A stretch of 64,000 nucleotides of DNA from an uncultured Agathobacter sp. (GCA_934359755.1 CAKRLV010000010.1:33713-97712), one strand, 5' to 3'. Positions 1 through 8,469 are shown, counted from the first letter of the stretch. Made by a program: numbers and translations. The notes: generated from the letters alone by a model not told the origin.

Positions 1-2
1 AT

Positions 3-380
3 TCGGATTGTATGCGATTTGTAGCAGGAAATCTGCTTGATCTGGAAATAAAACCGTTAGATCTGGGAAATCCAAATAATGAACAGTGTCTGAAAAAGGA
101 ACGTACAGTTTCGTGTGGAAGCTGCATAAATGAAAATAGTAATTATAATTTGAACTCAAATTGTGGAATATGTAGCAGTAACGGAACATGCAATAGCAAC
201 GGTATCTGCAGTAATAATAATGGAATATGCAATAGCAACGAAGCATGTAGCGATAATGGAACATGCAATAGCAACGGAACGTGTGACAATGGCGGAAAAT
301 GCAATAGTAGCGGAACATGCAATAGTAGCGGAACATGCAATAGTAGCGGAATATGCAATAACAACTGCACAAATGGTTAA
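3..380 (+). CDS. Cys-rich hexapeptide-repeat protein, 5'-truncated by window edge
   Basis: I do not recognise this family. The reading frame is open to the left edge of the window, and the first ATG (position 12) has no room for a visible ribosome site, so this is probably the C-terminal end of a longer protein. After about 45 ordinary residues the protein becomes a low-complexity tail built on a six-residue unit of the type C-N-S-N/S-G-T/I, repeated about eleven times and ending NNNCTNG. Cysteine recurs every six residues almost without exception, with no aromatic or hydrophobic core. Such a tail could bind metal, be cross-linked by disulfides or thioethers (as in Cys-rich RiPP precursors), or be a surface repeat. 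No modifying enzyme is visible in this window. It converges on argG across a bidirectional terminator. Confidence 0.6.
   Translation, partial: SDCMRFVAGNLLDLEIKPLDLGNPNNEQCLKKERTVSCGSCINENSNYNLNSNCGICSSNGTCNSNGICSNNNGICNSNEACSDNGTCNSNGTCDNGGKCNSSGTCNSSGTCNSSGICNNNCTNG
172..354 (+). repeat. 18-bp tandem repeat encoding CNSxGx units
   Basis: The DNA under the Cys-rich tail repeats with an 18-bp period. The last three units (300-317, 318-335, 336-353) are identical except for one base near the end of the third, while earlier units are more diverged. Near-identity of neighbouring units suggests recent slippage or unequal crossing-over, so copy number may vary among strains. Confidence 0.85.
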
Positions 381-389
381 ATATTAAAA

Positions 390-410
390 GGGACAGGATA
401 TTCCTGTCCC
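390..410. terminator. Bidirectional terminator between Cys-rich gene and argG
   Basis: A perfect 9-bp stem (GGGACAGGA / TCCTGTCCC) with a TAT loop lies between two convergent genes. A T-rich stretch follows on the plus strand (CGATTTTATT), and a shorter T run (CTTTTAAT) follows on the minus strand, so it can end both transcripts. Confidence 0.8.
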
Positions 411-426
411 CGATTTTATTATATAT

Positions 427-1650
427 TTATTTCTGCTTTTCGATTTCAAGCATTCTCATTGCACGAACTTTGAGTGGAAGACCGAATAATGTGATGAATC
501 CATCAGCATCATGGTGATCATATAAATCTCCAGTAGTAAAGCTTGCAAGAGACTCGCTGTAAAGTGAGTATGGAGAAGTTGTACCAGCTTTGATGATGTT
601 TCCTTTGTAAAGCTTGAATTTAACTTCACCTGTTACATATTCCTGTGTAGATTCTACAAATGCCTGGATAGCTTCACGAAGTGGTGTGAACCATTTTCCT
701 TCGTAGCATACCTGAGCGAGTTTGTTGCCCATTTCTTTTTTAGTCTCCATTGTAGCACGGTCAAGACATAATTCTTCGAGCTGATCATGTGCCTCCATAA
801 GAATTGTTCCACCAGGAGTCTCATATACACCACGGGATTTCATACCAACTACACGATTCTCTACGATATCGATAATGCCGATTCCGTGTTTGCCACCGAG
901 ACGGTTGAGTTCACGGATGATATCTGAAACTTTCATTTCTTTTCCATTTACTGATTTTGGAACACCTTTTTCAAATGTCATAGTAACATATTCACCCTCA
1001 TCTGGAGCTTTCTCAGGTGTAACACCGAGAACTAAGAGATGATCATAATTAGGCTCGTTTGCTGGATCTTCAAGCTCTAATCCTTCATGGCTGATATGCC
1101 ATAAGTTACGATCACGGCTGTAGCTTGAGTCAGTAGAGAATGGAAGATCGATTCCATGTGCTTTGCAGTATTCAATTTCTGCCTCTCTTGAATCCATCTG
1201 CCAGTTGTCCTGACGCCAAGGAGCGATAACCTTAATATCAGGAGCGAGAGCCTTGATTCCAAGCTCGAAACGAATCTGGTCATTTCCTTTACCAGTAGCA
1301 CCGTGGCAGATTGCAACAGCACCTTCTTTTCTTGCAATCTCAACAAGCTTCTTGGCAATTCCTGGACGAGCCATAGCAGTACCGAGTAAGTATTTGTGCT
1401 CGTATACAGCACCAGCCTGTACACAAGGAACGATATAGTCATCACAAAATTCATCTGTGATATCTTCGATATATAATTTAGATGCGCCTGAAAGCTTAGC
1501 ACGCTCATCGAGTCCGTCTAATTCCTCGCCCTGTCCACAGTTGATACAGCAGCAGATTACTTCATAATCGTACTGTTCTTTTAACCATGGGATAATAGCG
1601 GTAGTATCAAGTCCGCCTGAATAAGCTAAAACTACTTTTTCTTTTGACAT
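427..1650 (-). CDS. argG: Argininosuccinate synthase
   Basis: This enzyme joins citrulline and aspartate with ATP to give argininosuccinate, the penultimate step of arginine synthesis, in the cytoplasm. The 407-residue product has the usual family length. The N-type ATP pyrophosphatase loop SGGLDT is at residues 11-16, preceded by the typical VVLAYS strand. A GATGKGNDQIRFE segment that binds citrulline/aspartate is near residue 116. The start ATG has a GAGAGGA ribosome site 7 bases upstream. The gene is transcribed away from argC, with a shared 280-bp control region. argH and argF, needed for the neighbouring steps, are not in this window. Confidence 0.97.
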   Translation of the reverse strand: MSKEKVVLAYSGGLDTTAIIPWLKEQYDYEVICCCINCGQGEELDGLDERAKLSGASKLYIEDITDEFCDDYIVPCVQAGAVYEHKYLLGTAMARPGIAKKLVEIARKEGAVAICHGATGKGNDQIRFELGIKALAPDIKVIAPWRQDNWQMDSREAEIEYCKAHGIDLPFSTDSSYSRDRNLWHISHEGLELEDPANEPNYDHLLVLGVTPEKAPDEGEYVTMTFEKGVPKSVNGKEMKVSDIIRELNRLGGKHGIGIIDIVENRVVGMKSRGVYETPGGTILMEAHDQLEELCLDRATMETKKEMGNKLAQVCYEGKWFTPLREAIQAFVESTQEYVTGEVKFKLYKGNIIKAGTTSPYSLYSESLASFTTGDLYDHHDADGFITLFGLPLKVRAMRMLEIEKQK

Positions 1651-1744
1651 ATTAAAATCCTCTCTTTTCTTATAATATATGTAAATATCCGATTCATCTT
1701 ATATATTGGATAAGAATCTGAATAGTTACAAAGAAACTAGAATA

Positions 1745-1773
1745 AGTATATATAACTATTGAAAAGAATGCAA
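1745..1773 (-). promoter_or_regulatory. Predicted sigma-A promoter of argG
   Basis: On the minus strand, TTGCAT (1768-1773) and TATACT (1745-1750) are separated by exactly 17 bp. This gives a leader of about 90 nt before the argG start. The candidate ArgR boxes lie just upstream of the -35 element. Confidence 0.6.
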
Positions 1774-1782
1774 GTGAAAAAA

Positions 1783-1822
1783 TATACATCTTTAATGTAT
1801 AAATATACATAAATTTGTATAT
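1783..1822. promoter_or_regulatory. Candidate ArgR operator (ARG boxes) between argG and argC
   Basis: Four alternating half-sites, TATACAT/ATGTATA, are packed into 40 bp. The central one, TGTATAAATATACA at 1796-1809, has the same geometry as the known ARG box (TGAAT, 4 bp of A/T, ATTCA), and flanking half-sites could form a second box. It lies between the two predicted divergent promoters, where an ArgR hexamer could repress both. Assignment to ArgR is inference from context; the regulator gene is not in the window. Confidence 0.45.
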
Positions 1823-1830
1823 TTTTTCTC

Positions 1831-1859
1831 TTTACGGTTTTAAAGAGGTGTACTATATT
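1831..1859 (+). promoter_or_regulatory. Predicted sigma-A promoter of argC operon
   Basis: TTTACG (1831-1836), a 17-bp spacer and TATATT (1854-1859) lie about 70 bp before the argC start and directly next to the palindromic repeats. The -35 is weak, so the assignment is moderate. Other AT-rich -10-like sequences follow closely. Confidence 0.45.
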
Positions 1860-1930
1860 ATATGATATGGTATAAAAATATAGGAAAACTATATTTTCTA
1901 TAAATTAAGTAAGAAATAGAGGAAACACAC

Positions 1931-2989
1931 ATGATTAAAGCAGGAATAATTGGTGCAACAGGTTATGCAGGAGCAGAACTTGTGCGTATATTAATGAATC
2001 ATAAGGAAGTAGAGATTGCATGGTACGGCTCAAGAAGTTATGTAGAACAGGATTATTCTGATGTATATGGAAATATGTTCGAGATCGTTGACGCCAAATG
2101 TATGGATGACAATATAGATAAGCTTGCAGAAAGTGTAGACGTTATTTTTACTGCTACACCACAGGGATATTTGTCAGGAATACTCACAGATGATATCCTT
2201 AAGAAAGTAAAGGTTATTGATCTTAGTGCTGATTATAGAATTAAAGATGTTGCTACATATGAGAAATGGTACAAGATAGAGCATAAAAGTCCTCAGCTTA
2301 TAGAGGAAGCTGTCTATGGTCTTTGTGAGATTAATAGAGATAAGATAAATAAGGATACAAGGCTTATTGCTAATCCGGGATGCTATACTACATGTTCCAT
2401 ACTTACAGCGTATCCTCTTGTAAAAGAAGGAATCATTGATGTGAATACATTAATAGTAGATGCAAAGTCAGGAACATCAGGAGCAGGGCGTGGAGCTAAG
2501 CTTCCAAATCTGTTTTGTGAAGTAAATGAGAATATAAAGGCATATGGTGTTACTACTCACCGTCATACTCCGGAGATTGAAGAACAGCTTGGTTATGCAG
2601 CTGGAAAAGAGATTACTATTAACTTCACACCACACCTTGTTCCTATGAACAGAGGTATTCTTGCTACAGAGTACGCTGCACTTAATAAGAAACCGGATGG
2701 AACATATCCTACATACGAGGAAGTAAAGGCTGCATATGATAAATATTACAGCAAAGAGAAATTTGTCAGAGTCCTTAAAAAGGGAGTATGTCCTGAGACT
2801 AAGTGGGTTGAAGGAAGCAATTATGTAGATGTTAACTTTGTAATAGATGAAAGAACAGGCCGTATAGTTATGATGGGAGCACTTGACAACATCGTAAAGG
2901 GCGCAGCTGGCCAGGCTGTACAGAATATGAACCTGTTATTTGGTTTTGATGAGGCTGAGGGACTTAATCTTGTTCCTATGTTCCCATAA
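1931..2989 (+). CDS. argC: N-acetyl-gamma-glutamyl-phosphate reductase
   Basis: This is the NADPH-dependent reduction of N-acetylglutamyl phosphate to the semialdehyde, third step of arginine synthesis. The 352-residue protein opens with the Rossmann motif GATGYAG (residues 8-14). The acyl-enzyme cysteine is in NPGCYTT (Cys151), and the catalytic histidine region THRHTPE is around residue 210. A GTSGAGRG loop lies between them. It is the first gene of an operon continuing with a GNAT gene, argB and argD. The ribosome site is an imperfect GAGGAAA. Confidence 0.97.
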   Translation: MIKAGIIGATGYAGAELVRILMNHKEVEIAWYGSRSYVEQDYSDVYGNMFEIVDAKCMDDNIDKLAESVDVIFTATPQGYLSGILTDDILKKVKVIDLSADYRIKDVATYEKWYKIEHKSPQLIEEAVYGLCEINRDKINKDTRLIANPGCYTTCSILTAYPLVKEGIIDVNTLIVDAKSGTSGAGRGAKLPNLFCEVNENIKAYGVTTHRHTPEIEEQLGYAAGKEITINFTPHLVPMNRGILATEYAALNKKPDGTYPTYEEVKAAYDKYYSKEKFVRVLKKGVCPETKWVEGSNYVDVNFVIDERTGRIVMMGALDNIVKGAAGQAVQNMNLLFGFDEAEGLNLVPMFP

Positions 2990-3008
2990 ATTAAGCGAAG
3001 AGGGCAAT

Positions 3009-3470
3009 ATGGATAATTTTGAATACGAAATACGCGTTATGACAATTGATGATTTTGAACAGGTACACGAATTGTGGATGGGAATACATGGATTTGGAAT
3101 CAGATCGATAGATGATTCTTATGAAGGTGTTGAACGTTTTCTTAAGAGAAATCCTACTACCAGTGTTGTTGCAGTTAAAGATGGAAAGATTGTTGGTTCT
3201 ATTCTCTGCGGTCATGACGGAAGAAGAGGATGTCTGTATCATGTATGTGTACATGAAGATTACAGAAAGCATGGAATTGGTAAATCAATGGCTGTAGCGT
3301 GTATGAGAGCACTGCAGGCAGAACATGTCAATAAAGTAAATATCATAGCATTTAAGACAAATGAAATCGGTAACCATTTCTGGCAGGAAGAGGGATGGAC
3401 GTTCAGGGAAGATTTGAATTATTATGATTTTACATTGAATGAGGATAATATTACGAAATTTAATCAATAA
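3009..3470 (+). CDS. GNAT-family N-acetyltransferase in the arginine operon
   Basis: This is a 153-residue single-domain GNAT acyltransferase. The acetyl-CoA-binding motif A is visible as RKHGIG (residues 86-91) after a VCVHEDY strand. A GHDGRRG element at about 68-74 resembles E. coli YpeA-type proteins. I place the start at 3009, with GAAGAGG upstream, rather than at an upstream in-frame ATG inside argC. It sits between argC and argB, where many clostridia carry argJ, and no argJ is present here. It may therefore be a short N-acetylglutamate synthase feeding argB, but the YpeA likeness makes an unrelated acceptor possible. Family assignment is firm; substrate is not. Confidence 0.85.
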   Translation: MDNFEYEIRVMTIDDFEQVHELWMGIHGFGIRSIDDSYEGVERFLKRNPTTSVVAVKDGKIVGSILCGHDGRRGCLYHVCVHEDYRKHGIGKSMAVACMRALQAEHVNKVNIIAFKTNEIGNHFWQEEGWTFREDLNYYDFTLNEDNITKFNQ

Positions 3471-3483
3471 GTGAGGAAGAAAG

Positions 3484-4383
3484 ATGGACGAGAAGAGCAT
3501 GAACACAGTTCTTGAAAAAGCACAGGTATTAATTGAGGCATTACCATATATTCAGAGATTTAACAGGAAGATAATTGTAGTGAAATATGGCGGATCAGCA
3601 ATGGTAGATGAAGAGTTAAAGCATCAGGTGATTCAGGATGTTACATTGCTTAAGCTTGTAGGATTTAAGCCAATTATTGTACATGGTGGTGGAAAGGAAA
3701 TCAGCCGCTGGGTTGAGAAAGCAGGCATGGAGCCTAAATTTATCAATGGACTCAGAGTTACGGATGAGCCAACTATGGAGATTGCCGAGATGGTACTCAA
3801 TAAGGTTAACAAATCACTTGTAAAGCTTGTTGAAGAACTTGGAGTGGCAGCTATCGGTATAAGCGGAAAAGATGGTGGACTTCTTAAAGTAGACAAGAAA
3901 TTATCTAATGGCGAAGATATTGGTTATGTAGGTGATATAAAGGAAGTGAATCCTAAGATTTTATTTGACTTATTAGAGAATGATTATCTTCCAATTGTCT
4001 GTCCTATCGGAATGGATGATGAATATAATACATACAATATTAATGCTGATGATGCAGCATGTGCAATCGCAAGAGCAGTTGAAGCTGAAAAGCTTGCATT
4101 CCTTACAGATATAGAGGGCGTTTATAAAGATCCAAAGGATCCTGACACTCTTATTTCAGAGCTTACTGCAAAAGAAGCAAGAGAACTTATAAATGATGGC
4201 TTTATCGGTGGCGGAATGCTTCCAAAGCTTAATAACTGTATAGATGCAATAGACAATGGCGTTTCAAGGGTACATATACTTGATGGAAGAATAGCTCATT
4301 GCTTATTGCTTGAGATATTTACTAACAAAGGAATTGGAACAGCTATTTTAGGAGATCAGGAGGATAAATTCTACAATGAATAA
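3484..4383 (+). CDS. argB: Acetylglutamate kinase
   Basis: This enzyme phosphorylates N-acetylglutamate, the second step of arginine synthesis. The amino-acid kinase fold shows KYGGSAM (from Lys34) for ATP and the substrate-binding HGGG (67-70). The N-terminal helix containing EALPYIQRF is the extension known from arginine-inhibited hexameric enzymes, so feedback inhibition by arginine is likely. The 299-residue length is normal. GAGGAAG precedes the start. The 3' end overlaps argD by 8 bp (ATGAATAA), pointing to translational coupling. Confidence 0.97.
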   Translation: MDEKSMNTVLEKAQVLIEALPYIQRFNRKIIVVKYGGSAMVDEELKHQVIQDVTLLKLVGFKPIIVHGGGKEISRWVEKAGMEPKFINGLRVTDEPTMEIAEMVLNKVNKSLVKLVEELGVAAIGISGKDGGLLKVDKKLSNGEDIGYVGDIKEVNPKILFDLLENDYLPIVCPIGMDDEYNTYNINADDAACAIARAVEAEKLAFLTDIEGVYKDPKDPDTLISELTAKEARELINDGFIGGGMLPKLNNCIDAIDNGVSRVHILDGRIAHCLLLEIFTNKGIGTAILGDQEDKFYNE

Positions 4384-5575
4384 AGCGGAATATATTGATT
4401 TAGCAGAACAGGAAATCCTACACACATACAATAGATTTCAGGTTGTATTTGATCATGGCGAGGGTGTTCATCTTTATGATACAGATGGTAATTCGTACCT
4501 TGATTTTGCGGCAGGAATTGCAGTATGTGCATTAGGATACAGCAATAATGCATACAAAGAAGCTCTTAAGGAGCAGGTTGGAAAGCTGCTTCATACTTCT
4601 AACCTTTATTACAACGCTCCTACGATAGAGGCTGCAAAGAAAGTATTAGATGCGTGTGGGCTTGAACGGATATTTTTTACAAACAGCGGAACAGAGGCAA
4701 TAGAAGGTGCTATTAAAGCCGCAAAAAAATATGCATATACACGTGACGGCCATGCAGGGCATGAGATAATTGCGATGAAACATTCATTCCATGGCAGAAG
4801 TATTGGTGCATTATCTGTCACTGGCAATGCGCATTATCAGGAACCGTTTGAACCACTTATGCCTGGTGTGAAGTTTGCAGATTATAATGATTTAGAAAGT
4901 GTAAAAGCTCTTGTAAATGATAAAACATGTGCGATTATACTTGAAACAGTTCAGGGTGAAGGCGGAATTTATCCAGCTGATAAAGCGTTTCTTGAGGGTA
5001 TAAGAAAGCTTTGTGATGAAAAAGATATAGTTATGATACTCGACGAGATACAGTGCGGAATGGGAAGATCAGGAAAGATGTTTGCTTGGCAGAATTATGA
5101 TGTTAAGCCAGATATCATGACTTGTGCAAAAGCATTAGGATGTGGTGTTCCTGTCGGAGCATTTGTTATGTCGCAGAAGATTGCTGATAAATCACTTGTA
5201 CCAGGAGATCATGGTACGACATATGGAGGAAATCCTTTTGTTGGAGCAGCAGTTTCGGCTGTGTTTGATCAGTTTAAGGAACTTGATATTCTCTCAAATG
5301 TAAATGATGTGGCACCATATATGGAGACTAAATTAGATGAACTTGTTGATAAGTACGAATGTCTTACAGCAAGAAGAGGAATGGGGCTCATGCAGGGAGT
5401 TGTCTGTACACTTCCGGTAGGACAGGTTTCAGCTAAGGCTCTTGAAAAAGGACTTATTGTTATTACAGCAGGAAGTGATGTGCTTCGTTTTGTGCCACCA
5501 CTTGTAATTACTAAAGCTGATGTGGATGAGATGATATCTAAGCTTTCAGCAACACTTGATGAACTTTTGCAATAA
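4376..5575 (+). CDS. argD: Acetylornithine aminotransferase
   Basis: This is a class-III PLP aminotransferase converting N-acetylglutamate semialdehyde to N-acetylornithine. The 399-residue protein has the NSGTEAIEGAIK motif, the cofactor-pocket LDEIQCGMGRSG, and the PLP-binding lysine at about 252 in CAKALGCGVP. The start overlaps the argB stop. It is the last gene of the arg operon. No clear terminator was seen before the next promoter at 5581. Confidence 0.95.
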   Translation: MNKAEYIDLAEQEILHTYNRFQVVFDHGEGVHLYDTDGNSYLDFAAGIAVCALGYSNNAYKEALKEQVGKLLHTSNLYYNAPTIEAAKKVLDACGLERIFFTNSGTEAIEGAIKAAKKYAYTRDGHAGHEIIAMKHSFHGRSIGALSVTGNAHYQEPFEPLMPGVKFADYNDLESVKALVNDKTCAIILETVQGEGGIYPADKAFLEGIRKLCDEKDIVMILDEIQCGMGRSGKMFAWQNYDVKPDIMTCAKALGCGVPVGAFVMSQKIADKSLVPGDHGTTYGGNPFVGAAVSAVFDQFKELDILSNVNDVAPYMETKLDELVDKYECLTARRGMGLMQGVVCTLPVGQVSAKALEKGLIVITAGSDVLRFVPPLVITKADVDEMISKLSATLDELLQ

Positions 5576-5580
5576 ATATC

Positions 5581-5609
5581 TTGTCATACTCTGAAAAAAT
5601 CGTTACAAT
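5581..5609 (+). promoter_or_regulatory. Predicted sigma-A promoter of the comEA-like operon
   Basis: TTGTCA (5581-5586), a 17-bp spacer and TACAAT (5604-5609) form a strong sigma-A match just after argD. It would give a leader of about 40 nt. Confidence 0.7.
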
Positions 5610-5627
5610 GAGAATAACATCAAATTG

Positions 5628-5647
5628 CCTTCCCTGTTAGTGGAAGG
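5628..5647 (+). promoter_or_regulatory. Hairpin covering the ribosome site of the comEA-like gene
   Basis: CCTTCC (5628-5633) pairs with GGAAGG (5642-5647), and the second arm is the Shine-Dalgarno sequence GGAAGGAG of the next gene. The stem is short, with an 8-nt loop, but it could lower translation when folded. Confidence 0.4.
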
Positions 5648-5654
5648 AGCATAA

Positions 5655-6284
5655 ATGAACAAAATTAAAAAAACAATTATTATGGGGATGCTGTGCATGA
5701 CTACATGCATGGTTTTCTTCGGTTGTGGTTCAAAAGAAAAAGCATACTACACAGATGAGGAGATATTTAAGGAGACAGAAGCTGATACCCAGGTGGCTGA
5801 CGTCGACGTAAAGGCATCAGTTTCAGATAATGACCCTCCGATATGTGTGTATATTTGCGGTGAGGTAAATTCACCTGGTGTTTATGAACTGCCTGCGGGA
5901 TCGAGGATTTTTGATGTTGTTGAGAAAGCAGGAGGCTTTACAGAGGAAGCCAGTACTGATTACTGGAATCAGGCGCAAGTACTTGAGGATGGTGAGATGA
6001 TAAGCGTTCCGACTAAGGAGGAAGCAAAAGAGCGTATTGAAGAAGGCATGAGAGCCTATGGAGATGTTGAATCTGATGATACATCGGATGGTAGAATCAA
6101 TATAAATACTGCTTCAAAGGAACTTCTTATGACGATAAATGGAATTGGCGCAGGACGCGCTGATAATATCATACAGTACAGAAGTGAACATGGAAAGTTT
6201 GATACGATTGAAGATATTAAGAATGTATCAGGTATTGGTGACTCGATTTTTGAAAATATTAAAGACAATATTACTGTAAATTAA
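5655..6284 (+). CDS. comEA: ComEA-like DNA-binding lipoprotein (SLBB + helix-hairpin-helix)
   Basis: This protein probably binds incoming DNA at the outer face of the membrane and passes it to ComEC. An N-terminal signal ends in the lipobox FFGC with Cys24, so it is predicted to be lipid-anchored rather than held by a transmembrane helix as in Bacillus ComEA. A SLBB domain spans about 63-122 (VYICGEVNSPGVYELPAG at its start). A ComEA-type double helix-hairpin-helix spans about 147-209 (INTASKELL, INGIGAGRADNII, VSGIGDSIF). Residues 30-60 form an acidic linker. It heads the operon that also contains comEC. Confidence 0.88.
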   Translation: MNKIKKTIIMGMLCMTTCMVFFGCGSKEKAYYTDEEIFKETEADTQVADVDVKASVSDNDPPICVYICGEVNSPGVYELPAGSRIFDVVEKAGGFTEEASTDYWNQAQVLEDGEMISVPTKEEAKERIEEGMRAYGDVESDDTSDGRININTASKELLMTINGIGAGRADNIIQYRSEHGKFDTIEDIKNVSGIGDSIFENIKDNITVN

Positions 6285-6293
6285 GGAGAATAT

Positions 6294-6986
6294 ATGGCAA
6301 AGAAAGTTCTTGTCGTTGATGATGAAAAATTAATTGTAAAAGGTATACGATTTAGTTTAGAGCAGGATGGAATGGAAGTTGATTGTGCATATGATGGTGA
6401 GGAAGCATTAAATCTCGCTAAAGCGAACGCATATGATATGGTTTTACTGGATATCATGCTTCCGAAGATGGATGGATTTGAGGTATGTCAGGCTATCAGG
6501 GAGTTCTCAGATATGCCTATTGTTATGCTTACTGCTAAAGGTGATGATATGGATAAGATATTGGGCCTTGAGTATGGTGCTGATGATTACATCACAAAAC
6601 CATTTAATATTCTTGAGGTAAAGGCACGTATTAAGGCGATAATGAGACGTACATCACCTGCTAAGCCTAAGAATGAAGAAGCATCAGTTATAGAGAAGGG
6701 TGATCTCAGGTTAGAGTGTGACAGCAGGAGACTTTTTATTTCTGGCAATGAAATTAATCTTACGGCAAGAGAGTTCGAGATATTAGAGTTGATGGTCAAG
6801 AATGAAAATAAAGTGTACAGCAGGGAGAATCTTTTAAATATTGTCTGGGGCAAAGATTATCCTGGTGATGTCAGAACTGTTGATGTACATGTCAGAAGAC
6901 TTCGTGAGAAAATAGAAGGTAATCCGAGCGAGCCAAAGTATGTTCATACCAAATGGGGAGTTGGATACTATTACAGACAGAAATAA
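6294..6986 (+). CDS. OmpR/PhoB-family response regulator
   Basis: The 230-residue protein has a receiver domain with acidic pocket Asp9-Asp10, phospho-acceptor Asp53, Thr80 and Lys102, all intact. A short linker leads to a C-terminal winged-helix DNA-binding domain (about 130-229) containing the recognition-helix region RTVDVHVRRLREKIE. It starts 9 bp after the comEA-like gene, with AAGGAGA as ribosome site, and is followed 15 bp later by its cognate kinase. Target genes cannot be read from sequence. The following GerMN lipoprotein gives an arrangement like actinobacterial MtrA-MtrB-LpqB. Confidence 0.95.
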   Translation: MAKKVLVVDDEKLIVKGIRFSLEQDGMEVDCAYDGEEALNLAKANAYDMVLLDIMLPKMDGFEVCQAIREFSDMPIVMLTAKGDDMDKILGLEYGADDYITKPFNILEVKARIKAIMRRTSPAKPKNEEASVIEKGDLRLECDSRRLFISGNEINLTAREFEILELMVKNENKVYSRENLLNIVWGKDYPGDVRTVDVHVRRLREKIEGNPSEPKYVHTKWGVGYYYRQK

Positions 6987-7001
6987 CAGAAAGGTATTTT
7001 C

Positions 7002-8459
7002 ATGTTGAAAAATACACGATTTTTTAATTTTTTTAAAAGTCTTAAATTAAGAGTGATATTATTAATTGTCTTATGTTTGGTGATTCCAGTAAGTCTGTTA
7101 GGTGCAGGCTTACTGTATTCCTACAAAATAAGAGCCATTTCTATTCGCGAGAGTGAAGTTCTGGGTCAGGCAAAGATGCTGGCAAATCAGATAGTTACAA
7201 TTGGATATATGCAGGAACAGAATAACGAAAGTGCGTATAAGCTGCAGTCACAGATAGAAATGCTTGCGACGATATATGATGGCAGAATTATGGTTGTTGA
7301 CAGAAATCTTGGTATAGTTCTAGATACATATAATTCAGATGAGAACAAGACCATTATATCTGAAGAAGTAATCAAAACTCTTATGGGCAAGGATGTTCCA
7401 GCTAATTATGATTCGGAGAATAACTATATAGAGATTACGATTCCGGTTACAGATCCCAATAATTCCAACTCAAAGGTTCTTGGAGTTATGCTTGTTACGG
7501 TATCAACTAATAATATAGTCTTAAATCATACTTACCTTTCGGAGATTGCAATGGCAATTTCAGGAGTAATAATTGTTATATTTGGTGCATTTGCTGTTTT
7601 GTTTGCTAATTTTATTTTTGCACCGTTGCAGAAGTTATCAGATGGAATTGAAGGAATAAACAAGGGATATAATGATGGTGATTTAGATGTGCCAGACTGT
7701 ACCGAGACTGTCAGGATATGTGAGAATTTTAATTCTATAATGAGCAACATGAGGCAGATGGATGAGTCGAGACAGGAATTTGTATCGAATGTGTCGCACG
7801 AACTTAAGACACCGCTTACATCGATGAAGGTTCTGGCAGATTCAATTAATAGTATGGGTGGAGAAGCGCCGATTGAATTGTATCAGGAATTCATGGGTGA
7901 TATTACAAATGAGATAGAGCGTGAGACTAAGATTATCAATGATTTGTTGTCACTTGTTAAGATGGATAAGTCAGCGGCTAATCTTAATATAACCCAGATA
8001 AATATTAATGAATTGCTAGAGCAGATTCTAAAGAGACTGCAGCCTATTGCTGATAAGCAGAATGTTGCACTTGTTCTTGAAAGTTTCAGACCTGTAAGTG
8101 CAGAGGTAGATGAGGTTAAGATAACTCTTGCAATTACAAATCTGATAGAGAATGGAATTAAGTACAATAAAGCAGATGGGGAGGGATGGGTTCATGTTTC
8201 TCTAAATGCGGATCATCAGTTTTTCTATCTTAAAGTTGAGGATTCTGGAATGGGTATCCCAGAGGAGGATCTTGAACATATTTATGAGAGATTCTACAGA
8301 GTAGATAAATCACATTCCCGTGAAATTGGAGGAACAGGACTTGGACTTGCTATTACAAGAAGTTCTATTTTAATGCATCGTGGAGCAATTAAGGTGCATA
8401 GTATACTGGGTGAGGGAACTACTTTTGATGTTAGAATTCCTTTGAACTATATAGCATAG
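7002..8459 (+). CDS. Membrane sensor histidine kinase
   Basis: This 485-residue kinase should phosphorylate the preceding regulator. It has a first transmembrane helix at about 17-38, an extracellular PAS/Cache-like sensor region to about 180, a second helix at about 180-205, then a HAMP segment. The HisKA domain carries SHELKTPL with phospho-acceptor His266. The ATPase domain shows the N box NLIENGIKYN, DSGMGIP and GGTGLGLAI, so it looks fully active. The stop codon overlaps the ribosome site of the next gene, indicating tight coupling. Confidence 0.95.
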   Translation: MLKNTRFFNFFKSLKLRVILLIVLCLVIPVSLLGAGLLYSYKIRAISIRESEVLGQAKMLANQIVTIGYMQEQNNESAYKLQSQIEMLATIYDGRIMVVDRNLGIVLDTYNSDENKTIISEEVIKTLMGKDVPANYDSENNYIEITIPVTDPNNSNSKVLGVMLVTVSTNNIVLNHTYLSEIAMAISGVIIVIFGAFAVLFANFIFAPLQKLSDGIEGINKGYNDGDLDVPDCTETVRICENFNSIMSNMRQMDESRQEFVSNVSHELKTPLTSMKVLADSINSMGGEAPIELYQEFMGDITNEIERETKIINDLLSLVKMDKSAANLNITQININELLEQILKRLQPIADKQNVALVLESFRPVSAEVDEVKITLAITNLIENGIKYNKADGEGWVHVSLNADHQFFYLKVEDSGMGIPEEDLEHIYERFYRVDKSHSREIGGTGLGLAITRSSILMHRGAIKVHSILGEGTTFDVRIPLNYIA

Positions 8460-8469
8460 GAGCATGTAT

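Noticed and set aside
172..354. Possible CRISPR-like array
   Set aside because: The repeats are contiguous 18-bp units without unique spacers and encode a periodic peptide in frame.
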